Source of the DNA: Tomocerus qinae
Taxonomy: Eukaryota; Arthropoda; Collembola; Entomobryomorpha; Tomoceridae
Assembly: GCA_020055645.1 (NCBI GenBank)
Contig: CM034546.1
Span: forward strand, 32,426,001-32,490,000
Direction of reading: 5' to 3'
Length of the DNA stretch: 64,000 nt
In this document: piece by piece, positions 1-10,300 of the stretch
Layout: every line of letters begins with the position of its first letter
Position numbering within the stretch: the stretch's first letter is position 1
Notes under the pieces: generated by a model
Database searches by the model: none
What the model was told of the DNA's origin: nothing
What the model saw: only the letters and a program-made list of their open reading frames with translations
Program-made: the position numbers and the translations under genes

Positions 1-2256
1 AATATTTTTGCGGTTTCAATACATTTCGCTGTCATTTCAAAAGTTTTCACCATTTATTAACAAGTGTAATTGTCACATTATTATCGTGAGCAGATAGATA
101 CGTAACATTTTACATTATCGGAGTATATAATTTAAGATCAACTTTTTACAGCAAATTCCCTAAGGATCTGACAAGTTTATTACATACAAGAACTGTTTAC
201 AAAAATTGTAAAAAGCATTTTACATTTTCGTTTTAGTATAATTAGTGATACTTTATTGCTAAGTAGTTGGTAAATGGTAAGAAAGTAAAACAAGAAAAAG
301 AAGTATTTTTAGCATTGAAATAAAGAAGACAAAGTGTGTGACAAACCTTCTTGTATTCAGTCTAATTACAATTTTGACCTCTTTGGAATGCTTACATGTA
401 AGTAAGAGTGAGTTGGATTAATATATCAATTATATATGTACATGTCATTATACAATTAATATCACTATGTCAATTGTAAGTACATGTAAGTATTTTGTAG
501 CCTGAAAATGTAAAATTATTAAAGTATTTATTTAGTTGCAAAAGTAGAAGTATCAATGAGGAGTCTGGATGAGTGAAAAGTCTTGGTCTAGCTCACTCTA
601 CGATGGGGATGAACCACCCGACCCGGGTAGACTACTGTGCATCTACCTGGACGATCTTCGCCCTAAAAACCTATATTATAACCTTCAAAATTAAAATACA
701 CCTAGCAATTGGCCACTTCTGAAATGAGGATTTCAATTTAAAACACCTAAAATTAAATCCGCCAACCTGGGAGGAAAGTTTAGGAGTAAATCCTAAATGT
801 CTTCTTTTTCACAATATATTGTAATGTTCTAATTTGTCTGATTTATGCAATGCTCATTTTTAGAAATTATGACTCCCAAATCCAATTTCAAGAGACACGC
901 CCTTTCCTTAAATATTCGTATTTTCAGAAACCCAAAATTTTGATTTTAATCAATCAATCTTACATGAAAGTACATTGACAGTGAACAACTCGGTTTAAAT
1001 TATGTCTGGTTAGTTAAAAGTCAAAAGTTTTGCTTTTTTGAGAGTACGAATATCCTAGGCTTTTTGCATATTTTATCTGATCTGTCAAAACTTCGAATAA
1101 AACATAAAAATTATTTTTAGAATATTTTTAATATTTATCGCTTTTAAGGACCTTGTGAATTGGGCGTCTTGACTGGCTGCAATTTCTTTGTTCAATTACT
1201 TTTTACATTTAATGACCTTAGAGACCTTTTCCTTGCCTATTGTCCAAATCTTAAAATGGCTTTCATTTTGCCTTCTCTTGTTTGCAATCTTTTTTGGCAG
1301 TGGAGATACTGCCAATTCTCTTCTGCATTTTGAAATATTGATGTTTTAATTCTGGAATTATTTTTCTTTTGCAAAGCTGGCTTTTACTTGTACTTTACGA
1401 TAATATACTCAGTATGTCTGACTATACATGACTCTACTATACACATTCTTTTATACCTGACGATCTTTCGTTCTGCCGTCAATAAATTCTTTTCCACTCT
1501 TTCACGATTTGAGCATCAGATGCTTTCCGATAAAAACTTTTCGGGTGATCTGTCTTTCTTATTGTTTATAGCCTCGAAAATTTGAATTGTATGTATTGTA
1601 TGTAAAACATGTATGTGGAATGTAAATCATGAAAACACATTTACGGGAATCTCTCTGGGGTAACATTAATGTCAGCAATCGTATACATACAACAAATATT
1701 AAAATCCCATTTAACAATAATTGACCTAGCGAATTTTCCCCTGTCCTGTGATAAATGAGAAGTAATCTCGTTTTAAATTTCTATTTGTCATTGTTATGTA
1801 ATAATAAATAAATTCAATATTCAATCATTAGAGGTTGTTCTTTTAATCTAATATTATGTGCTATAAAATTTTTGAACGTCCTTTTTGGAAAGTGAAGGAT
1901 AAATAAGCTTACGACTTTACTTCCGACTTAATATCACCATATTTCATGTAACATTACCATTTGAATCTAATTCATTGTATTTGCATGTATAATCTGAAAA
2001 ATGTCTTTCGATAGCAATCGTCTGCAAATCTTACTGATGAAACAGATTGAAAAATCAAATGAGAAATAAAATTCAGAATCAAATTTTATTTTATTTTAAA
2101 GATTAAATAAATGTTGAGAAAACATTTTCTTCATGTTGAATATTCCCAAATTAAAGGATTCTAAATAATGTGGCATAAGTGGTATAAAAGTAATAAAATG
2201 TAATGAAGACGTAAGGCGTAAACTGTAGGATTTTGGTAAGCCCCTGCTTGTATTCA
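1..2256. other. AT-rich intergenic region, no gene seen
   Basis: No open frame here has coding character or plausible splice sites. The left part is AT-rich single-copy-looking DNA. A less AT-rich patch lies at about 590-660. The right edge (about 2085-2256) is the 3' flank of the photolyase gene on the minus strand, with AATAAA-type poly(A) signals read on that strand near 2085-2100. Confidence 0.6.
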
Positions 2257-4241
2257 CTACACCTTTTTCCTTTTGGATTTTGAAAACAGCTTATTAAAGC
2301 CTGATTTTGCTGATGACCCGCCTTGTTCGTGATCTTCATCAAATTCTCCATCACCATCATTTTCTAGATCCCCCTTTCTTTTCACCACGTCGTTAGATGC
2401 AGCTTTTTTGTTTTGATAAAATTCTCCCATTCGTTTTAAGTTGATTTTGACTATGGCTTCATGGTCCACAATTCTATGTGGATAATCTACACCAACTATG
2501 CAGCCTGCTGATTTTTGGACACTTAAAGGAGCTTTCCAGGGTTCATAAATATGTCCTTTTGGATACTTTGACAGCTGGGGAACATATTTCCTAAAAACAA
2601 TGAAAAATAGTGTTAGATTTTAACTAGATATATGCAGTTCAAAAAAAATTTTTTTATTTACCTGATGTAATCGCCATTGGGATCTGTTTTCATTCCAAAC
2701 TTGACAGGGCTATAAACTCTGAAATATTGGTGAAAAAACGCGCTTGCACTTAGCCACATCCAGTTGCCAGCGTTGAGATAGACATCAGCATCCAACAGCC
2801 ACTCTTCGAACACTTCCTGTCCTCTCTCCCAACTCTGCCACAAATCTCCTCGGGTTAAAAAACAAGCTACGAGCATACATAGTAAAAATCAACAAATTAA
2901 AGACATTAAAAGAAAAGTTGGTGTAAAATATTGGTCGTACTTTTTTGGTATACTTCCTTTTTTGGAAAAAAAAGATAAAATTGTAGAATAAAGGAAACTA
3001 AGCAGGATGAAAATTTTCCACTAGTAAATAAATTTGCAATTTATAAGCATTTACCTACGGCATGACGTGCTAAGTGATGAATCCAACCTTCCGTTCGTAA
3101 TTGGGTCATAATGGCGTCAATGAAGGGATAGCCAGTTCGTCCGTTTTTCCAAGCTTCGAAGAAATCTGGATTTTCGTCCCACTTGATTTGTAAACAAACA
3201 CTGTTGCCCTCGATCTGGGTGAAATTAGGAGTGGCAGCTCCCACAAGATAATAAAACTCTCTCCAGTACAATTGCCCTAGAAGTGAGACGGGTGGTCGGG
3301 TTTTCTGCGTCTTCTCGAACTTCATCAAATGCTCGTAAAATAGTCTGGCGGAGAGACAACCGAATTTCAAGTAGGGACTAAGAACTGTAGTTGACGGTTG
3401 GAGAGAGTTCGGGGAAGTGTTCGGTTTGGCAAAGTTTTCTACATAAGATTTAGAGGAAACCGAATTCTTCAATCTTTCCAAGGCTGCTGTTTCTCCTCCT
3501 GGGAAAAGGAGTTTTCCTAATTCTGATTCTTCCACGTGAAGCTCTTGCAATGTTGGAGGGTCGTACTTTGGGGATAACAGCAAGGGATCATTTACAGTAA
3601 CTGAGTATTTACAAGTTGGTAAAGATTTTGGAGGCTTTCCAGCTTTAGAAACAATATCTAGAAACTTTTGCATGGTTTTAGGAGCAATGTTGTTGTTTTT
3701 CTGAAGTAATCTGCAGAAAGACAATTAGATTAAAACAGGACAAGTATAATGAATACAAATTGATTGTGTTGTTTGAATTAAGGTTATCCGTCACTTACAC
3801 TGAAGGTTCGTAAAGTGTGTGAGACCAAGATCCCCTGATGTCAACTTTGTATTTTTCGGCCAGCTTGTATACCAACGGATCTCGTTTTCTTGAGTAAGGC
3901 TCATTGTCATGTTCGTAAGTAATTAGTTGAACATTCCAGTCTTTAAACATCTTTTCAAATTCAAGTTCTACTTGACCTCGAACAACGTACAATCTTGAAC
4001 CTATTGATTTTAAATTTTTGTCAAGGTCAACCAAGGTCTCCACCAAAAATCTGTAACGGTTTGCTCCAATTCTGTATGATTTTGGAAGCTGGTCATCCAA
4101 AATAAAAATCGGTCTTAATACAGCTGCTTTCTCCTCTGCATGTTTAATAGCAACATTTAAAGCCGGATTGTCGTGTAAACGGAGACCTTTCCGAAACCAG
4201 TGAATGACAACAGGCGGTGAGGCTTTGACAGATTTCGACAT
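2257..4241 (-). CDS. phr6-4: (6-4) photolyase / animal cryptochrome family protein
   Basis: Four exons on the minus strand: 4241-3799, 3710-3055, 2866-2662 and 2590-2257, with phases that join cleanly into 545 codons, the usual family length. The N-terminal photolyase alpha/beta domain starts with [15 protein letters not shown]. The C-terminal FAD-binding half shows the [10 protein letters not shown] block, [17 protein letters not shown], then HHLARHAV across the exon 2/3 junction and [12 protein letters not shown] across the exon 3/4 junction. Both histidines of the HxxxH pair needed for (6-4) repair (H354/H358 in the Xenopus enzyme) are present in HLARH. RPIFILD and IGANRYRFL resemble insect (6-4) photolyase more than type II CRY, and the C-terminal tail is short, acidic then basic (KSKRKK, possible nuclear signal). 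The expected role is light-driven repair of UV (6-4) photoproducts in the nucleus with FAD. A type II cryptochrome clock function cannot be excluded from sequence alone. Confidence 0.9.
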
Positions 4242-5467
4242 TATTTTGAAATTTTATAAGATATGACAGTATGAAAATAAGAATTATTTTATGATTATAT
4301 CTTGGTCATGGGTATCAGGTCAGACCACTGATGACTGATCACTGATGGAACAGTTTTTGCTTTGATTGCCACACAGGATGTTATCTGAAAGAAAGAAATC
4401 AAACATTTGTTAAAAGAAATTGATCAAACAAAACTATAGAATTAATATTCAGCAATTATTTATTGAATGGCTACATTCTACATAATTTTTAAAGTGTTAG
4501 AATACCCGCGGAAGGAAAAAATATCAAAACAACGAAAAACCTGAAAAACATTTTGTAATTGAAGTAAGATCCCGCTAAAATCCCATTTTCATTTTTTAGA
4601 TGCTCAGTAGCTTGAAGTATAATAAATTGTCTCTTTTGTCTCAAAATAAAATCTTATAGGTCCCCAATGCTAGAAAATGAGAATGGAAATGAAATTTATG
4701 AAAGATTTTGGGGCCGTGGAGTGTGGAAGCACAAACAAAATAAACACAATTTTTTCACATATACAAAGAAAAAAATCTTTGATTTTCAAAGATTTTAAAT
4801 TAAATGATTGAAAGATGACACGGGAAAGTTGTCAGAATCTATTTATTTATGCCAATCAAATACAGAAATGATTACTAAGCATTATAATATTATTATAATT
4901 GTTTGTCAAAAGACATAATAATCGTAGTTTGGGGAATTAATTGTATCAATATTTCTCCAAGGTAGGGTTTTGCAGTCTATAAGAGACCCAAGATCTTTGA
5001 AGCCATCATAACTATGACTATAACTCAAACATATGCATGCCATTTGTTTATAGACATTTTAATAAGAGTTCACACATAGACCCATTCACACATTTGTCCC
5101 ATAGACTCATAGACCCATTCATATCAAGCCTGGGGGCAGGCTGATTCTTTGATTGATTTGCTGCCCCCTCCCCCCGGTGTCCAAGAAATAATATTTTCTC
5201 GAAATACCAAAAAATCTTTGTGATTTTGTGATTTTTAGGCAATTTTTCTCATTTTCGACAAAAGAGCCGAAATCTTTAGGCCAGGCGAATACACCTAATA
5301 CATGTAGCTTTATAATTTACTTGACCCCTCCAAAACCTACTTATAAATACTGTACTGCTTCATATTAAGAAGTTGGGTCAATCTCGTCAACAAAGATGGG
5401 ATATTTTCCGTTGTCCCCATAGGAATAGATATTATATTTTATGGTTATTATTATTCGTTGTCTTTGT
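4242..5467. other. 5' flank of photolyase gene and intergenic AT-rich DNA
   Basis: A possible 5'-UTR splice acceptor (tttctttcag read on the minus strand, near 4390) lies just upstream of the photolyase start. No other gene is seen. The short frames here are not supported. Confidence 0.45.
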
Positions 5468-5475
5468 CCCTAGTC

Positions 5476-6205
5476 CATAGATGTAAACATCCCATCCTTT
5501 TTACCCAACATCCCCATCCCATCCACCATCCCATCCGGATGTTTGGATGGGCTGGAAGGGATGGAGACAATTTCTTGGATGTTGATGATGGGCTGGATGG
5601 GATGGGTAAAGTAGCTTGGATGTTGGTGATGGGCTGGATGGGATGGTTTAGCTTATTTGGATGTTTGCGATGGGCTGCGGAAGGGATGGTTTAGCCTATT
5701 TGGATGTTGATGATGGGCTGGATGGGATGGTTTAGCTTATTTGGATGTTGGTGATGGGCTGGATGGGATGGTTTCGCTTATTTGGATGTTGGTGATGGGC
5801 GGCGGATGGGATGGTTTAGCCTATTTGGATGTTGATGATGGGCTGGATGGGATGGTTTAGCTTATTTGGATGTTGGTGATGGGCTGGATGGGATGGTTTA
5901 GCTTATTTGGATGTTGGTGATGGGCGGCGGATGGGATGGTTTAGCCTATTTGGATGTTGATGATGGGCTGGATGGGATGGTTTAGCTTATTTGGATGTTG
6001 GTGATGGGCTGGATGGGATGGTTTAGCTTATTTTGGATGTTGGTGATGGGCGGCGGATGGGATGGTTTAGCTTATTTGGATGTTGGTGATGGGCGGCGGA
6101 TGGGATGGTTCAGCTTATTTGGATGTTGGTGATGGGCTGGATGGGATGGGGTCGGATGTCCCATCTTTTGGAGTATGGGATGTTTACCTACAACTTACAT
6201 CTATG
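5476..6205. mobile_element. hAT-like non-autonomous element filled with a minisatellite
   Basis: The ends are an 11-bp inverted repeat, CATAGATGTAA on the left and TTACATCTATG on the right. It is flanked by an exact 8-bp direct repeat ccctagtc at 5468-5475 and 6206-6213, as expected for a hAT-type target-site duplication. A second inner inverted pair (GTAAACATCCCAT / ATGGGATGTTTAC) lies just inside each end. The interior is almost entirely a tandem minisatellite and no transposase is present. Assignment to hAT rests on the 8-bp duplication and is therefore moderate. Confidence 0.75.
5540..6150. repeat. 41-bp minisatellite, about 14 copies
   Basis: The unit is about 41 bp, roughly tttagcttatttggatgttg followed by gtgatgggctggatgggatgg. 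Fourteen ggatgtt starts can be counted, spaced 40-43 bp apart. Two variants interleave: ...ggctggatggg and ...ggcggcggatggg. Purines and G are strongly enriched on the plus strand. The open frames across it are by-products of the repeat, not a gene. Confidence 0.9.
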
Positions 6206-6533
6206 CCCTAGTCCCTAACAATAGTCACATCAGTCACCGTCACTGCTGCACCGCACATTTCACCATTTTGACCTTCACTGTCTGCGAAAATAATCTACAT
6301 TTTCTCCTCTCGAAATAAGGAGAGGAGTGAAAATCTACAAGTTCAAAGTTGGTGTCGATTTCGATTTTCTGGCAATCTTCGACTTTTCGGGGATTTATAA
6401 TTAAAATGCATTTTACCAAATTCAATAATATAATGGAATTTTGTAAGTAGTTTGGAATTTTAGAAGAGCCAATCGGAGGTTTTGCTTCTTAAAAAATTGC
6501 TGGAATAAACCGTGACCAACATAGCATGTCCAG

Positions 6534-7029
6534 ATTTGGCAATTTGGCCTGCAAGCGGTGTTTGCTGCGCTGGCTCTATTGATTTTAGTATTAGGACATA
6601 TCAGGTATATCAATCATCACGACCTACCGGGGTCATACTGGCTGTTCCTAGTGTGTTATTCATCTTTGCTTGTGCTCTGCTCATCCAAGCACGTATCCAG
6701 AGGGGGGGCCGGGGGGGTCCGGGCCCCCCTAAGCTACCAAAAAAAGACGATTTTTTTGTCAATAAAGGTTAAAATTCCAAAAAATTTTCGCGCTTTGCGC
6801 GAAAATGCCATAATTTTACTAATATATTTTCGTGTGCCCCCCTAGGACAAATTCCTGGATACGTGCTTGTGCTCATCGCCTACATTTTCGTTGACTCACG
6901 ACAATTTAAGAAAATCCTTTTGATATGCTACCTTGTCCTTATTGTCCTCTGTGGTGCGAACTTTGTAGTCTGGGAAGGTAGATACGATCATTGCAGTGCG
7001 TACCCTAAATACAATAGGGACAATAAATG
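6534..7029 (+). pseudogene. Membrane-protein gene fragment disrupted by a MITE
   Basis: Two coding exons can be seen. The first is 6534-6604, after an acceptor at tgtccag and before a gtatat donor; it encodes a hydrophobic helix with VFAALALLILVLGH. A 47-bp intron follows (6605-6651). The second exon starts at 6652 (VLFIFACALLI), is interrupted at 6686-6877 by a MITE plus one target copy, and resumes in the same frame at 6878 (AYIFVDSRQFKKILL, then CYLVLIVLCGANFVVW). It ends at 7029 before a strong gtaaga donor. Three hydrophobic stretches suggest a multi-span membrane protein; the family is not recognised. With the insertion in place the frame stops at about 6772. No further exons could be identified with confidence on either side. 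Confidence 0.65.
6686..6869. mobile_element. hAT-like MITE, copy A
   Basis: A 184-bp element with a perfect 15-bp inverted repeat (CAAGCACGTATCCAG / CTGGATACGTGCTTG). It is flanked by an exact 8-bp duplication tgctcatc at 6678-6685 and 6870-6877. G-runs sit next to the left end and C-runs next to the right end. The centre carries a self-complementary cgcgctttgcgcg core. A second complete copy is at 42642-42830. Confidence 0.9.
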
Positions 7030-7397
7030 GTAAGAGGGGATAGACAACCATTGTGGTTAAAATGTAACTGAACTTTATTCGTAAAAATTTAGTAAGAAAG
7101 TGCATTTACTACAATTTATGAATTATTGGGGACATGGCCATAATATGGCCACAATTAATACTATTTAGTACTGAAGAGCATCACACGCCTTTACTGATAA
7201 GCTAAAAACGATTACTCAAGTATGAACATAGATAGTTATTAAAGAATTATTATAACACAATTAGCACATATTGCTATCAACTATTGTTGTTTTATTAGCA
7301 CACCAAGGTCAAATAAGATATTAACACATAGAAAGAAAATTTGGAAAATATTTATTGATTAAGGGAAAACTGTAAACTATTATAAGAATCCGAGTGT
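7030..7397. other. Short intergenic spacer
   Basis: AT-rich DNA between the broken membrane-protein exon (plus strand) and the stop codon of the receptor kinase (minus strand). No continuation exon of the membrane protein was recognised here. Confidence 0.5.
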
Positions 7398-10300
7398 TTA
7401 TTTTTTTGTGCCCATTACTAGGACTAAAAAATAATTTGCCGCATCTTCAGGCGTAGGTCGATCGTTTGGATTTTCCATCCAGCATTGCAGCATATATTCA
7501 TATCTTCAAAAATACAATTTTAATAATCCAAATTAGCAAATATTATAGCAATAGCAATAATTCAATATGTAATTGTAAGGACTGTGATACTAGCGTTATA
7601 TTGATTAAGTGGAATTTTTGTATTCTAGTACGCCTTTCCCAAATCTCGACATTTTTTTCAGGTTAGCATGATTGTCGAACCAAGTTAAATCCAATAAATT
7701 TTTAAATGCTGTTATTAACATAGTTTACATTTTATCATTAGCGTGTTTCGGTTTTTGCACTCTCATGTTTTTTCCGAGCTCATCCACAAATTCCACAGTC
7801 CAAGACAGCCCTGGGTAAGGAACATCCCCCAGAGAAAAAATTTCCCAAGCAGTGATTCCGAACGACCAGACGTCAGATTGGATGGAAAATGTCAAATGAC
7901 GAAGAGACTCAATTGCCATCCAACGCCAAGGTAGAGGTTCCTGTCGGGAATTCAAAAGGATGGCATTTATTTCCCAATAACTTCCCTTTAGACGCCAGGA
8001 AAGCTTTTAGGAGATAATTTCAGAAATTTTACTTGGTTCTTCTTAACGTAATCTTGGTAATCGTAAAGCTTTCTTGAAAGTCCAAAGTCAGTCAGTTTGA
8101 CAACATCTTTATCAAACAACAGCACATTCCTTGCAGCCAAGTCACCATGAATTATCTACAAAATATAATTAAAAGTGTCCTTCCCTATAAACTTCCCTTC
8201 GCTTTGAGTTGATTAATTCAAATTCTTTTTGTACTTTTTTTGAACTTAAATGCTGTAATCCATTTGCTATCTGATAAGTCCAGTTGATTAAGTTGCATAA
8301 TGTCAACCTGTTTTTGGAATTCCTTGGTGAATTAAAGCTTCTGCATTAAACAAGAAAATAAATAAGCACTAGAGTTTCTTTAACTTTGGAAATGTATTTC
8401 AGCTCCTAAAATAATGTTTTTCAAATTAATAAATTACGAAATGTTAACTTTACTTGTCGTCACTATTGTGGCTTTCTTCATTTGCGTCACTGGAATTTAT
8501 AACTGAATTCCGTAAATAATTCTGCAAATTTCCTAAATGACACAGCTCAACGAATAAATACACCACACCTATTTAAAGACATTCAAAGCATTTTAAATAT
8601 TAAAATGGCATTCTTTACCGCCTTGTCATGAACTTCAAAATTGTATGTAAAAAAACGCGTAACCTTTTTTTAATTCTGTAGTATATGCTCCGATTAAGTT
8701 CGTTATATTTGGATGTCGACCCAAGTGGATAAGAATTTTTATTTCGGACAGAAGAGATATCAAATATCGTTTGTCTGCATCGGGTTTTATGCTTTTTACA
8801 GCCACCTGAGTTCCATTGACAAATCCACTGTACACAATCCCAAAGGCGCCACTCCCCAAAACGTTGTCTTTGTCTTCAAATTAAATTGTATTACATTCAA
8901 ACCGTGTAATCCAAAATTAAAAATGTTACACCAACCAATTTTGTAGTTGTCATCTATTTCAAAAGATGAATCATACGGCCGGCTATTTGGGTCCTCTAGG
9001 TAATTGTTTGGTTCTGTAATCCCTCGTTTGAAATCCTGGATTTCTTTTCTTGTAAGACCTTTCTGTTTTGATTTAAAATGAGACCAAATATGCAATATAT
9101 AAATTCATAGAAACTGACTAAAATTAACCATTAATTGGATTAACGTAACGTTGACGCAAATTTTAAGTTGTAAAAAACATTGAGACTTGTCCTGTAAAAT
9201 TCAAAACTGCAATACAAAATGAACCCCTCCGCCTCCTATTATTAGATACGTGCTTGTAACACAACACCCGTATTTTTTTTTAATTTTTTAATTTTCCACT
9301 AGTAATTTTTCAGTATTGTGTCATGGAAAATGATGCAAAAGTATTTCTGCTTACTATTTTTCTCCTACTGGATATTAAAAATGCAGTTGCGACACAGAGT
9401 AGAATAATAAGTATGACCACTGCAGTAATCCATCCGCTCGAACTCGTAGCAATTACAACGGTGTCTCTTTGATTATCTATATTATAAGTTTACGTATATG
9501 TATAAGAAACGTTAAATAATGAAAAACTGCTTAGAAATATACAAATCTCCAAATGAGTACCTGATTCTGCATAATTTTTGACGTCAATGGTCGTGTTTTT
9601 ACGAGTGCTGTTCAGGGCGTAAGTGATGGTTCGAAGAAGTGGATAAGTAACATTGTTACAATTTCCTCGAAAGTCGTCACCATCAATTGATTGAGCCATA
9701 ATTCCTTTCAGTCCAAATCGATTTGCAGTTTTAACCTTTTCATAAATGCTTTGAGGATTCTCAAAACTTATCCATGATGTACCGGATTTCATAAAAGGAA
9801 CTTTTGCTCTGTTGTCCCAATAAGTTTTCCATTTTCTCAAGCATATCTATTTAGAGGAGTAAATATACATGTTTATATCAGTCTGCTCGGTAGTTTGCTT
9901 AAATAGATAAATAAACAAAAATCGTCGCTCACAAGATTTCGGACATTTAAGACCCACCGTCAAAATTTTTTGTTTATTTATAAAAGTTTGTAAAAGTATC
10001 ATAATATTTTGATTTTTTTGGTTTTTATGATTTCTTTATTATTTGAAATTTTAAAAAATTGGCCTGTTGGGGAATGAAAATATTGTGCTAAAATTGTTAC
10101 TATGAAAATTAAACTCGTAAATTTACAATTTCCTTCAAAAACTCTCCCTGTGCGTTTACAGCTAATTCACTTGCAACTTAGTCTGGGGTCGGAATCGGAA
10201 TTTAGCACCTCACTACAGCACCTCACTCCATTTTCCCCTCAACAACCTCTTAGCATAAATTGGCACAACAAAGTATGATACACCGAATTGATACCTTTGG

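Noticed and set aside
5458..5694. 78-codon plus-strand frame rich in Gly, Trp and Asp
   Set aside because: It is the 41-bp minisatellite and its left shoulder read in one frame.
7743..7934. Plus-strand frame over the kinase exon
   Set aside because: Antisense of receptor-kinase exon 14.
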